DNA from: Palaemon carinicauda
Taxonomy: Eukaryota; Arthropoda; Malacostraca; Decapoda; Palaemonidae
Reading direction: 5' to 3'
DNA length: 64,000 nucleotides
Assembly: GCF_036898095.1 (NCBI RefSeq)
Contig: NC_090746.1
Location: 58,651,922 to 58,715,921, forward strand
Below are positions 1 through 12,800 of the stretch, in pieces. A program made the position numbers and the translations under genes. The notes below the pieces were generated by a model that did no database searches, had not been told where the DNA came from, and saw nothing but the letters and a program-made list of their open reading frames with translations. Position 1 is the stretch's first letter. Each line of letters opens with the position of its first letter.

Positions 1-475
1 TAGTTTGTCTGCTATTGATGTTTGCTCCCGTTGGGTAAAAGGATTGTTGTACAATATAAGTTCTGTAGCCACAGCCTAGTTGGGTCTGTAATGAACAAAT
101 AGATTTATGTACCTGTATAGAGAAAATCTTATGTGGAAATGAAGGGGGTTCTGTATAGTAAGGGTAAGAAAGGAGATACAGGGTATCAGGTCTTTTGTCC
201 TTAGAGTTCAATTTGCTTCATGTTGGGCAGAGTCAAATTTTACATACTTTCATCTACTTAATGATTAATGCTGAGACTGAAAGTTGTTACTGACATAATA
301 AGGAGTAATTATCTTGTGGTTAGATAACTCAGAAATTTTTAGTATTTAACATCCTAACTCTGATCAAAGGTACTGTACTGGGTGTTGAAGTATAATTGTA
401 ATTTATTGCGTTTGACAAATTGTACTGTTCAAGGATTTTCATAGTTCTAATAAATACATTTGCAATAAATTTCAG

Positions 476-668
476 AGATATTCTCAAGTCTGATGATGAA
501 ATTGCTGAACTACTACGTCGTTATAATGAACATTGGGAAGACTGGTCATTCCGAGACATCATCCCAGTTGAGGAACGTTACTCTAAAAAGCAAATGGATT
601 ATTTTAGCACTAAGCCATCAGAGAGGATAGAAATTATTGAGAGCCTTAGGGGCTTAGGAAAAAAATGA
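476..668 (+). CDS. Last coding exon of an unidentified host gene (partial)
   Basis: A splice acceptor (pyrimidine-rich run ending in TTTCAG at 471-475) is followed by an open frame to TGA at 666-668. The exon enters with the third base of a codon and encodes about 63 residues, starting DILKSDDEIAELL and ending RGLGKK. The peptide is charged, predicted helical and rich in Glu, Arg and Lys, with a WEDWSFRD patch and no membrane segment. I do not recognise the family. The ATG at 420 lies upstream of the acceptor in what reads as intron, so it is probably not the start. The rest of the gene lies outside the window to the left. The gene ends about 6.2 kb before TXNDC15 on the same strand. I am fairly sure it is coding because of the acceptor and protein-like composition, and unsure of identity. 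Confidence 0.6.
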
Positions 669-1098
669 AAACTAATTTTGCCAAATTGCATGAGTGTTAT
701 AGAACTTTATATTTTTTTGTTTGTGGTTTAAATAGACTTTAAAAAAATATTAATATATTTTCAAGATCTCTGCAATGAGATAGAATTTATACAGTAATGC
801 TAAATGTATGCCTTTGGAATACAGTACTGAACCCCTTACCTTATCTGGTTGGCTTCCATTGTTACCACCATTAAATTTTCAAAATACTGGTGATCCCTTC
901 AAAGTACTGACAATTAACTACAGCTATTACTTTTTCAGATTTTATATTTATATCAAGAATACTTATATAAGTAATTTGATACTTTGGTGTATGTGCCTTG
1001 CCTAGATTTATATTTTAATGCTCACTTTTTTTTAGGTATTGTCAATTGTTAACTAGTAACTTGTGTTATGATACAAATATTACTATGCTCATTGGTTA
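669..1098. other. 3' flank of the upstream gene, no further gene seen
   Basis: AT-rich sequence after the stop codon at 668. It probably contains the 3' UTR of the unidentified gene. No clear AATAAA was found close to the stop, so the transcript end is not placed. Confidence 0.4.
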
Positions 1099-1100
1099 TA

Positions 1101-1640
1101 CAGTGATGCCTCAGCATACGAAAGTAATCCGTTCAGGATACGGTTTCGTATGCTTATTTTTTCGTATCCTGAGTCGTTCCAAGCCTTACGAAAAGACACC
1201 TTTTCTTTCATAAACACGCTAAACTGGAGTAATAAACATGCAATGCAGCCATTTCTATCATTCAATAATTAACCCAACCGTTAAAAACAGACTAATCCAT
1301 TCCAGAAACCACCATGAGATTATTCAATAATGTAGTTATAGCCTAGTTATCCCCTCCAGGTCCTAAGAAAACGGTCCGTTTTCTTTACTACTTTATGAAA
1401 GTTATGGTACTGTATGTAAAGCATTTGGATCAGTGAAGGTGTATTGTTACCTGTACACCTAAATTAAGGGTTGATACCCTGAAAAAAAAAGGTACTGTAC
1501 TCTCGGCGACGAGTTGGGATCTCGTAAGGTTTTCGTATCCTGAAAATTTTTTCGTATATTGGGGCATAAAAATCTTTGTATCATTTTTCGTACCCTGAAT
1601 TTTTCGTAAGTAGAAACTTTCGTATCCAGAGGTATCACTG
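1101..1640. mobile_element. Tc1/mariner-type MITE, 540 bp
   Basis: The ends are inverted repeats: the left begins CAGTGATGCCTC and the right ends GAGGTATCACTG. They are flanked on both sides by TA (1099-1100 and 1641-1642), the target duplication of Tc1/mariner elements. Inside, the words TTTCGTATCCTGA and TCAGGATACG recur in both orientations near the ends, so the inverted repeats are long and subterminally repeated. There is no transposase reading frame, so it is non-autonomous. The superfamily call rests on the TA duplication and terminus; the boundaries are clear. Confidence 0.8.
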
Positions 1641-2463
1641 TAGTTATATATAATGCACATGTAAATTATATGTGTGGATGATAGTAAAATATTTACCTTT
1701 AGCAAGTTGTATGCTAGGTCAGAAAGTATAGCAAATTCCTAGGTATAGAATATGGTAGTGGTTTAGACACTGAAAATTGAAGCTATTGAAGCTACACTTT
1801 AAGGTTGTACAGTATTTTGTATGTACTTACATATGATTATATCACCTTAGTAAATACATATATTCATAAAGGTGCACCAAATACAATACAGTAATATGTT
1901 GTCACAGAATACGCATCTTGCGTATTTTGTAACTTCACTGTGTAGTATTGTACTTTGGAATAGGCAATGGTAAAAAGGAAGTTAAGTGATATTGGATAAG
2001 ATGCGGTTAAAGTACTGTACAGTACAATTAGAAATGGGAAGAGTTGTAAAAATAACAGATTATGCTTGATCAATGAAGGAACAAGAAGTACAGTATTGCT
2101 TTATGAGGTATTAAAAGTTATTGGTGAAGGAATGTCTTGTGCATATAGTACTTTGATTTACAGTTGACACTCCTGCAAAAATTTTCACACTAAAGTGGAA
2201 TTTTTTTTTCACTGTTACTTCGTAAAGATCATAGTTCGGATCGGAAACAAAGGCCCACTCAAGAACATTTTCAAGATATTTAAAATAAAGCTATTAGTAA
2301 TTCAGCATAGTTTTTTTTTTACACTAAAATAACAGTATCTTGACAGTCTATATCAAAGATTTATTAAACTGCTAAAAACTTCATTATATAATTGATAAGC
2401 ACATAGTTCTGAGAAGTTGATTTTACTTATGATTTTATTTATTGTATGCTCTTCATATATATA

Positions 2464-3473
2464 CCATATTTCCCGTGTCATAAGACACCGTTTTTCCTGA
2501 AAAATGCCCACAAAAATCACCCTACATCTTAACATTAAGAAAAAGTTATATGGGGGAGTTTGACAACCCTCGAGCACCCAACTAATGACAAACACTTACC
2601 AGATCATGAAATATAAACTTACATTTATCATTCATATTTAATAAGTCAATTTATTTTTATATTGCACTTCGTTTAATGAAATTCAGTAGCAAGTATTTTT
2701 TTGTGTTGCTAATCAGCTGATGACTCACCAAACCCCTTCTACAAGCAAACATGCCAACTAGTGGTCTCCTAGCACATGACTATGACATATAAGTTGTTTA
2801 CGCTGTGTTTATTATTTTCTCTTAATTTTTCTTTTATATTTTGTAATAAAGCAATATTTTGATAATGAATATGTTGCCTGAGTTCAGAAATAATACAAAC
2901 AAACAGTTGCTGAATATGACCTTGGAAAAAACATCTCACTGTGAATTGAGTGCAGTGTTACCAAGTTAGCAGAAAAGTAACTTGACGTTGAGTCGCATTC
3001 ATTAGCAAAAATATTTCACAGGAGAATTTCTAGAGACTTCTTTGATCAATAATTAAGTTTGTGTAAAAATGAAGGCTATATGAGGAATTTACTTCCTAAC
3101 CATATTTCAATTATGAACATTTGACATCATTGCTTATATGCAAACAACACTTGTTACTTGAAACATCAAACACTAAACGTGTAGTTGAGGTGGCAACGAT
3201 GATTGGTTTAGTGGGTTCTTTTATGAATATGTAATAAACTTGTAATTACTGGCGTGCAGGTAATTGATATTAACTAGAACATTTCATAATACTCTCAAAA
3301 TATGAAAATTTACTGTGCCGGACAAAAATCCCACTTGAGTCGCTGACTAGGAATTGTTGCTAAGATAACTTGTAAAATCCTCAATTTCTCTTCTTTTTTT
3401 TTTTTCTAAACTGCTTTGCTAATTTAAGGGTGCGTCTTACCACTTGTAGAGTCTTATGACATGGGAAATACGG
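2464..3473. mobile_element. Non-autonomous DNA transposon with inverted ends, 1.0 kb
   Basis: The left end CCATATTTCCCGTGTCATAA and the right end, read on the other strand as CCGTATTTCCCATGTCATAA, form a near-perfect inverted repeat running on into AAGAC. Both ends are flanked by TA (2462-2463 and 3474-3475). There is no long reading frame inside. The TA duplication fits the Tc1/mariner/pogo group, but the exact family is a guess. The interior is AT-rich single-copy-looking sequence. Confidence 0.7.
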
Positions 3474-3694
3474 TATTTCATAATTCCTGAACAGGAAAGT
3501 GAAGGAAGACTTATAGCATAAAATATTGTGTTAAATTCATTTCAAAACAAATAGGGTGCTTTTTCATTGAACCCCACTGTGTAAATTAGTCAATCTTTAG
3601 TAGAGAGGCTATTGTACTATCTAAGAGTTTAAAACATTGGTTTTATTTTGATTTTGTTTTGAGTGGACTTGAATTAGCAATGTCATAGGAGGTT

Positions 3695-3930
3695 TTTCCA
3701 GTACTAATGCATACACTCGGGCACACTATTCTATCTAATTTCTCTTACTCTTGATTTGTTAAAGTTTTTATAGTTTATATAGGAAATACTTATTTTAATG
3801 TTACTGTTCTTAAAATATTTTATTTTTCCTTGTTTCCTTTCCTCACTGGGGTATTTTCCCTGTTGGGGCCTTTGGGCTTACTTGCTTTTCCAACTAGGAT
3901 TGCAGCTTAGCAAGTAATAATAATAAAAAT
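3695..3930 (+). repeat. Interspersed decapod-type repeat, partial copy
   Basis: This stretch contains the ordered words ACACTCGGGCACACT, TTTCTCTTACTCTTGA, TATTTTCCCTGTTGGGGCC, TTTGGGCTTA and TTCCAACTAGGATTGCAGCT, ending in an AATAATAATAA tail. The same order recurs at 14975-15085 and 19320-19550, inverted at 15412-15895, and as a scrap near 63190-63252. It is therefore a dispersed family with a (TAA)n-like tail. There is no coding capacity. Class is unknown; it may be SINE-like or a piece of a larger element. Confidence 0.7.
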
Positions 3931-4275
3931 TAATATGTGGGTGTAATCAAGGATAAATTGTATTAGGCAAAGAAGCATATTCCTTTCGATCTTATGATAA
4001 GAGTTTATTAGTGCTACTATCTTGAAGTACTTTATTGCAGTTGCTCTCACTAAAGTAATGTAGACCTTTTCCATGAGAAATGATATGAATTACTGGTGTT
4101 CTTGCAGAATTAGTTTGACACTTGGCATAATTGCAGTCAATACTAATTGAACTAAAGTGAAGAATATAGTATTGAACATAGTGTTGAAAGTTCGTTCATC
4201 TTTTCATAAGTTTACAATAGGCTATGTGGACAAGGTTTATTAGAAAGGGGATCAAAATGGCAAAAGTTTCTGATA

Positions 4276-4416
<141 letters not shown>

Positions 4417-5277
4417 AATTGGTCATTACAGATTAATGGTAAGGTAGCTTTTGAATAAGGATCTTGTAAATGTTGAAAACTTGATTGTCTTCTACAGATA
4501 AATAGCAGCCTAAAAAACAGTTTATTATTCTGAATTGTATGGACAGTTGAGAAAAATCAAGGGTAATAAGATAAGGAAAGATATAAGCTTGAATTCAGGG
4601 TTCTGTTACTTTTCCATGTAGTATTTAATGCACATTTCCATGTGAAGAAAAATATTACATACACTCTAGGATTTATGTACTGTGCAAGGGTGTGATTGCG
4701 ATGAAGTCATTGTGTTGTACATTTTCAGTTTTTATGATATAGTTTGTTTCTGATATGAATGATCACCCAAGTTTATAGTTTCTAATATACTTACACATAA
4801 CATTATCATTATATGTGTGGTGGGTATTTATCATAGAAAGGTGGATATCATAAAGAATTGACTGGGTATTATTAGTGACATAGGCTACTTCTAATCTGAA
4901 ATTTTGTTGAAACTCATTAGTTGCAGAGATTTTTCCCTACCTCCGAAATTACAAAGCCTTTAATCTGAGTGTTTGTATCTAGTGTGTAACTTGTCTAGTC
5001 AGAATATGAACAGTAGAAATACCATTAATTTGTTTACTTCGTCTTAAAACGTCAACATATTTGCATAAAGTTTTAGTTTATATAATTTTTCCTGACATTG
5101 TAGGTTGCTGTTGCTTATTTAACATCTACAGTAGACCTCCATAAAGGGGTAACCTGACATTGATAATGAAGATTTTGTTACAAGGTCATTCTTTTCATTG
5201 TGCAAATGTGTTGGGGGCTGTTGACCATCATTCACCAAATAATTAACTTGCTTCTTTAGTGAGAGTTGGTATTTCTT

Positions 5278-5651
5278 GCAGTGAGGTTGTAGATTGTTTG
5301 CTGTGGTATTACAATCAGTGTATTTTTTTTTTTTTTTTTTTCACCCTAATTATGAATGTGCATAGCAAGCATTTGAGTATTAAGAGATGGTAATGATGTA
5401 GATTGTTTAATGTGGTATTACAATCAGTGCATTGTTTTTGTAATTATTTTACGCTTATTGTGAATGTGCATAGCAAGCATTTGATTATTAAGAGGTGAAA
5501 ATGAGGTTGTAGATTGTTTGCTGTGGTATTACAAGCAGTGCATTGTTCTTTTTGGTTATTTCACCAATTGTGAGTGTGTATAGCATTAGGTTATTAAGGA
5601 ATGGTAGTGAGGTTGTAGATTGTTTGCTGTGGTATTACAAGCAGTATGTTT

Positions 5652-5686
<35 letters not shown>

Positions 5687-5880
5687 TGTGGTCGTTTCAC
5701 ACTAATTGTGAAGCACATAGCATTAGATTATTATGGGATGGTAGTGAGGCTGTCGATTGTTTGCTGTGGTATTAAAACCAGTGTGTGTGGGTTTTTTTTT
5801 TTTTTTTTTTTTTATATTATTTCGCATTACTGTAATTGTGAATGTGCACAGTATTAGATTATTAAGGGATGATAGTTTTT
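5278..5880. repeat. Minisatellite, about five 110-bp units
   Basis: Units begin with GAGGTTGTAGATTGTTTGCT or close variants at about 5281, 5392, 5501, 5608 and 5745. Each contains GGTATTACAA, a T-rich spacer, AATTGTGAATGTGCATAGCA and an ATTATTAAGRGATGG end. The spacing is 107-111 bp except for the fourth unit, which is longer because its T run and an adjacent (GT)n tract have expanded. The T run is about 20 bases or longer in units 1, 4 and 5 but short in units 2 and 3. No gene is supported here. Confidence 0.85.
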
Positions 5881-6852
5881 AGGTAGTTATGTTTGCATTG
5901 AATTGTGTGTTATCCTTTATGATTCTTGGTCTTTAATTTAGTGCAGGTACCTTGTGATCTTGAAATATATAGATGTGATAAAAATAATCTTAGTAAGGTG
6001 CTAAGGGAATAAAAGAATAGTATTTTTGCAGTCTTTTATTCATATTTCATAAGTCTCCTTGGTATAATAAGTTGGGAAATTAGAAAATATCCTGAAATTG
6101 ATGCTTTCATACCTGAATGATTATATGCAAACTTTTTATCTAAGAAGAAAAAATAATCAATATTAATGGAAGCCCTGAATGTGGAAAATAATATGAATAA
6201 TTTTCAGGAGTGGATCCAAAGCTTAGAAAGTATACTTTCATATAGAAAAATTAGTTTGGTGGTTTCAGTACATATATATATGGGCTTCTTGACTCACCCA
6301 TTTATTAATTAGGAAGAAACACTCAAAGTTGTAAGAGAAGAAATTCTGTCAAAACAATAAAAATGTGAATTCCTCGAGTTTTAGAAAATTCCATCAAAAA
6401 GTCATATTGGCTGTGCTTAAATGATTTTGTGTATGTTTGGCAGGAAAATTATCAATACCTTATGATCTACTTTCATTTCAATACAGTACCTTTATTTCTT
6501 TAAACTTGCTTTATGGTATTACAGGGTATATCATAATTTCCATACTGTATTTTTTAATAGTTATTTTGTCTTGGAAAATAACTGCCATATTTAGTTGATG
6601 ACATGGCATCTCACAATCCTCATTAATTTTCTAATGCTAGATTTAATTCACAAGCAGATTGTGTTTTAACTTTATCGGTTATAATGTACAGTATTTATGA
6701 ACATTGAATGACTCCTGGGGATATATATCTTTGGTGGCATGGCATGTTTTGTTAATGGAATGTCCAATGATTTTTTTATGTAGGAAATTCTGCCAAAGTT
6801 TCTGTTCTGCATTTGATTACTTATACTTATTCATGTTTTTCTTTTTTTCCAG
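5881..6852. other. Intergenic or 5' UTR-intron sequence, no feature seen
   Basis: AT-rich sequence between the minisatellite and the first coding exon of TXNDC15. The exon at 6853 starts with an acceptor, so part of this may be an intron of the 5' UTR. I could not place an upstream non-coding exon or promoter. Confidence 0.4.
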
Positions 6853-6883
6853 AACCAAATGAAGAAACATCCTGTTTTATTTA
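6853..6883 (+). CDS. TXNDC15: TXNDC15 exon 1 (31-nt exon with the start codon)
   Basis: A strong acceptor (T-rich tract then CCAG ending at 6852) and a perfect donor (A|GTAAGTA at 6884) bound 31 nt. ATG at 6859 gives MKKHPVLF plus one base. Joined to exon 2, this makes a lysine-rich start and a hydrophobic core ICLILLLFGIASVQA, a textbook signal peptide. An acceptor before the ATG implies at least one upstream non-coding exon. The alternative start at 14226 lies in the pyrimidine tract of intron 1 and gives a worse leader. Confidence 0.75.
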
Positions 6884-9800
6884 GTAAGTAAATATATTTA
6901 AAAGTTGTTAGAGGTCATTTTATATTTAGATGATGGAAATTTCCCTGTGAACATAGAAATCTTTCTTTATAACATTTTTAATATATAATACAGTATACTG
7001 CATTATATCGTTTATGTGGGCAGTGTAAGGAGTCATATTGAAATACAGCATTATTTGGAGTATGTGTAATGCATGAACTCATATATTTAAAAATATAATT
7101 AAAGGATCTCTTATTCATATTATAACTTGTTCTATGCTGGTTAAAGAGATTTGTTTGCATGAAAAGGCTATGATGCTTAAAATTTGTATTCCCAAAGATA
7201 TTGCTCTGTATGTAAAATAGAATTTGTTCCTTAACTGAAATACAAACCAATGCTATTTATAGCGGTATTACTTTTGGCGAAGATGAAAGACGTGCCATTA
7301 GAATTTTAGCGAGGGTTAACCACCTAGACTCTAGTTAAGGGGGGGAGGTAGTAGCTACCCCTCTTACTCACACACCTCTGTTTGATACTTACTTTGCTTT
7401 TGGCTCGGATGGAGAACGGTTGTTACCGCTCTTCCTCCTCATCTAATACTTTGACAGCCATTATTACTAATCTTTTTTGCTTTCTCTTTTTCAGTTTGTG
7501 TGTGCCTTCTTGCCAGCAATGCGAACCTGCCCTGGACCTGAGGGGCGCTCCTGCAGGACATTTATGTCTTCGATAGATATGGATCCTCACCGTTTGTGTC
7601 CTGCCTTCAGAGGTCAATGGTGTGATAACAGTAATACTTGTAATAAATGCCGGGAGTAGTCTTCCTCCCAGTTGAGGTCTTTCTTGAAGCAGAAGAAACC
7701 CCAAACTCTCCCCCCCCCCCTCCAGGACCTTCCTCCGAAGCTCCTGCACGGCCGGTTTCCTCCAGGGAACCGTCGAGCATTAGTGCAGGTCATTTAACTC
7801 CTGGCAACCTCGGTTCTCGGGAGATGGTGTTGCTTCCCCTAGTGAAGCTACCTCGCCTCTTCCCATGGGGGAGTCCTTGATGTTTTCTGATGTTTCTCGG
7901 GATTGTTCGGCCTGCCTTCAAAAGAGGTTTTGTTGCAGCTCCTTTAGTGGGGTGCAGAATGGCAACGTTTTTCCGCCTTGGAGGTTGACCTGATAGCTCT
8001 GCCAGGTGTGTATCTTCTCGACCCTGAGGTGTCTTCTGCGGCCCTACCTCCTGATTCCGGCCCCACCAAGGATTGCGGTCCCCCCTTCGCTGATCTTCCT
8101 TCGGTGGTGGAGCAAAGTTTGAGTCAAGTCTCTCCAGTGGATGATCATCTCTTTTGTTCGCGAGAGAGACCACCCATAGAGACTCCTCTTCGGAGGCCTG
8201 CCAGAGACCAGTCTGCTGGTTAGTCCTCCCCTTCGGAGGCTTGCCCTCGTGGTCAATGTCCTCGCAGAGTTCGTGGCCCTCTTCGTGTCAGAGATTCTCC
8301 TTCGCCTTAGGCAAAGAGACGGCTGTTTGGCTTATCATCATCTGCTGAACGCTCCCCTTCGGAGGATCTGCCATCTTCAAGAGATCATCAGTCCGACGAC
8401 TCTCACTAGTCTCGCCGCACACCACCTGGTTCCCGACCTTTGTCTGTTTCAACGGACTCTCCTTGGTCTCGTCGTTCGCCAGCCTTGTGGCATTCGTCAG
8501 GCCAACACTCCTCGCCAACTGCTTGTCAACGAACTACCGTTTGTGGTTTGCCAGCCAGTTGCAGCCACCCGGTCGCTCGTCTCCCTCCAACTTGTCAACG
8601 TGCAGCTGATCACTGTTCGTGAATTTCTTGCCTCTCTCCAACGGTTCGCCGTTTGTCATTCTTCTACAGTTCGCCGATCTCCGATGACTCGCTGTCTGCC
8701 AGCTCACCAGTAGCCTTCGACTGCTCACTAGTCAACGTCAGCTCGTCATTGGCTAGTGACTCTCCGATCTCATAGGAGATTAGAGGTCAAACGACACCAA
8801 CCCGTCGCTGCTCGCCAATCCCCTAAACAATCGTCAGGCGTCCGGCATTCTCCATCAACAGCTCATCAACAGGTGACTGCTCGTGATTGCTCACTTACTA
8901 CACAGCAATCTCTGGAACCAATCCTTGACCATCATCAACGTTCGCCAGAATGTCGTCGGTCTTGTGAAGAGAGACTAAGCAAGCCATCTTCGTCATGAGC
9001 CTCCAGGCACTCTCCAGAGTACGGACAGTCTCCCCTTTGCTGTTCACCCTCTCCTTGTTCTCTTCGTAAACGCAGGACATCGCGTTCGCCAGAGAGAACA
9101 GAGAGAGACAAGAATGTTTCTCTTCGTCAGGTGTTCAAGGTTCCTAGAGAACCTTCTTCATGACAGTCACTGTTCCCTCATAAGTAGACTTATGAATTAC
9201 AGCCTCCCGTTGGGTCGTCATCGATCTTGGGCAAGATTTCTTTGCAGAAACCCTCTTCGACAACTCCTTCAGGGGATCTTTCAGCTAGTGCTGCTTTAGG
9301 TCAGGAACTGTGGCTTGGAGCCCTGGTGAGGGTGTTTCTCAAGTTTTTGCAACAGGGGCTCTCCCCCCTGTCCTACCTTTGGAGTCTTCCTCGCCTCGAG
9401 CAAATCCAAGGCAAAAATCCACAGTTCCTCCCCGTAGAAAAACTTCGGTTTCTTCCTCTCCCCTGAAAAAGAAAAGAGGAGTTTCTGACAGGGTGGTCTC
9501 ACCAAGGGTCAAGCTGACCCCAGTCAAGACTTCCAAGCAGAGACTGAGTATCACTATTCCTACTCCTCCTCGACCAATAGCTCAACAACCAGCAGCCCCA
9601 AAAGAGGTTCTATGTAGGAAAGAGTCCATAGCTAGCTCCTTCCTCCCCTCTCCCATCAAGGTGGTTCCTCAGGAGCGTAGACCAGCCTCTAAGCCCGTGG
9701 AAGATACTGTTCCTCCTACTACGGGTGAGCAACGTATGGCGGTGCCTCCAAAGACTTCATTTTTGGAAATCTTTCCCCCGAGGAAAGAACTCAAGGATGC

Positions 9801-12800
9801 GAAGACTGCCAAAATTCTCGGCGAGGATTGCGAGACCTGCAGAGGCTCTTAGGTAGTTGTCCCCAATTTCTCACTTCGACGACGACCTCGTGGCTGGAAG
9901 ATTCCGAGTTTGCTGTTAGTCCTAGACCATCGGAGGCAGAGCAGAGAGAGTCCAAGCACGCCCTCTGGCAGGTTTTGGCATGCATGAGGACCACCAGTGG
10001 GTTTTCAGAACCAGCGATGGCCCCTCATGAGGGAAAAGACACTGTCTTAGACCCTGTCTACAGCACTCAAAAGCCCCCCAGGCCAGTGCAGCCCTGCCAT
10101 GGTCTCAGGGTCTGAAGAGTGCCTGGCAAAAGGCGTTTGCTCAGATCACTGGGTCCTCGGGCTTTCTCCGGGCAGGCTCATCCTCTGGACCCCTCCCACC
10201 ACCAAGTGGCCAGCAGAGAAAGAACTATGAGGTCCTTGATGACCCTCTTCCTGCCCTTCCTCCTTAGAGGAATTAACCAAGGGGATCTCTCTAGAAAGAC
10301 TTTCCGGACTACAAGTTTCATTCTCTGCTTCCAAGATCCTCAATCAGGAGAAGGTGGCAAAGTATGCCATGCAGGCTACTTCGTGGCTAGACCTCTGGTT
10401 GGGGTCTGTGGGAAACCTGTTGTAGACCAAGGAAAGCTCCAGGAAATCAATTGAGACCTTCCTGCTTTCGGGGACTCAATCCATCCAGTTCCTTGCTCAC
10501 CAAGTTGTAAACTTGTGGGCAAACATCTTCCTATGACGGAGAGACTCGATAGTGGAGAGATTCTATCGCCAAGTCCCACAGAGTGAGATTATAAAACTCT
10601 GGAAATCCTCTCATCTGCAGAACAAGCACCAAAAGCCGACAATAAGTTATACTACAGCAACATATCCCAAGGTGTCTGAAGAGCCCTTTTTTGCCAAGGA
10701 CAGGAAAGGCTCTAAGTCCTCCCGTGGAAGGAAAAATCCTAGAGGGGGTGGTCGAAGCCACAACTACTAGGATGGGCAATCCCCTCACTTGTCCACCAGT
10801 GGGGGAGATGCCTGCATTGCTGCTGCCAGAGGTGGATGCAGCTCGGGGCCAAACCCTGGACAGTATCCATGATTTGTTCAGGTTATCGCGTCCCATTCAT
10901 TCAGTCTTTCCCTCCACTGACCAAGATTCCAGACCCATCAAGCTCCTATGTGAAAGGATCTGCAAAGGAGTGGGGGAGAAGCCTGCATTGCTGCTGCCAG
11001 AGGTGGATGCAGCTCAGGGCCGAACCCTGGACAGTATCCATGATTCGTTCAGGGTATCGCATCCCATTCATCCAATCTCTCCCTCCACTGACGAAGACTC
11101 CAGACCCATCGAGCTCCTATGTGAAGGGATCCACAAAGGAGCTGGCCCTTAAGGCTGAAGTCCAGAGTATGTTGGAGAAGGGAATTCTCCAAGAGGTTCT
11201 CAACGACCCGCCAGGCTTCTTCAGTTAACTCTTTCTTGTGAAAAGACTGGAGACCAGTCGCCGACCTCTCAGTTCTGAACTAGTTTGTCAAAAAAAACTC
11301 TGTTCACCATGGAGACGGCAGACACGGTCTGATAAGTGGTTAGACCACAGGACTTCATGTGAACACTGGATCTAAAGGACGCACACTTCCAGATCCCAAT
11401 CCATCCGTCTTCAAGGAAGTATCAATAATCATTCTAGGAAACAAGAAATACCAGTTCAAAGAGCTGTGCTTCGGTCTTTCCACAACACCTCAGGTCTTCA
11501 AGAGTGTGTTCGCCCCAGTGTCATCTTGTGCTCACAGAATCGGCACCCGTCTCCTACATAACCTGGACGACTGGCTGATTCTAGAAGACTCGGTGGTGAC
11601 ACTTCTGCAACACTGAGACAAGCTTCTGGGGATCATGGTAAACCTCAAGAAGTCATCACTGGTTCCCTCTCAATGACTGGTATACCTTGGAATTTTATTA
11701 GACACCGACCTTCACAAAGCCTTCCCAACAGACGACAGGGTAGTGAGGATGAGGCAGGTTGCAAGACTGTTCCTCAGACGAGAAAAACTCCCAGCGCAGA
11801 GGTGGTTATGTCTCCTCGTGCACCTGTCACCCTGGCCTATCTAGTTCCCATTGGCCGCCCCAGGATACGATCTCTCCAATGGCGGCTAAAGTACATTTGG
11901 AATCAGGCCTTTAATTCCCCGGACATTCTGATCCCCATGGGACCAGAGGAACCGACAGACCTGGAATTGTGGGTGGCAGACGAGAATCTTCTAAAGGTCA
12001 TCGACCTTCTTGGCCTCCTCCCGGACTTGATGCTCTTCTCACATGCATCAAAAGAAGGTGGGGGCCCACATGCTGCACCAAACAGACTTAAGCCTATGGT
12101 CAGAGTAAAAAAAAAGTACCAGCACATAAAGCTCTTAGAGATGAAGGCCTCCTGCCTGGCCCTTCAATTGTTCCAACAGTTCCTGGCAGGCTACTCGGTG
12201 GTGGTGATGAGCGACAACACCACAGTAGTGGCTTATATCAACAAACAAGGTGGTACTTTTTCACAGTCTCTATCCCATCTGGCAATAGAAATACGGAGAT
12301 GGGCTGAAGACAACTCGGTGACCCTATCAGCTTGCTTCATTCCCAGCAAAAGGAATGTGCTCGTGGACAACCTGAGCAGAGCGACTCAGATAGTGGGCTC
12401 CGAGTGGTCTTTGAACAAAGAACTGACTTTGTGCAGTTCCCCAACTGTGGATCTGTTTGCAACGTCCCTGAACTTCAGGCTCCCTTTGTACTTCACCCCA
12501 GTTCCAGATCCCAAGGCTCTCTGGCAAGATGCATTCCAACAACGGTGGGATGACATCAATGTTTAAACCTTCCCCCCCTCCCCCAATTTGTCTGATGAGA
12601 AGAATACCCAGCAAGACCAGAACATCAGTCAATCTCTCAATAACCCTCATAGGGTTCCCAGACCTTCTGCAGTTCCTGACGGAGCTTCCAAGAGCTCCCT
12701 CCACGACACGATCTACTCAGACAACCACATGCCAACATCTTCCACAAAGCCATAGCTTTGCTACGACTTCACTCCTGGAGACTATCCAGCACCTCCTCAT

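Noticed and set aside
5543..5857. 104-codon frame in the minisatellite
   Set aside because: Arises from tandem repeats and T runs; no start context or domain.
7423..7749. Minus-strand frame opposite the A1 gag start
   Set aside because: Antisense of the Cys/His gag segment; no domain.
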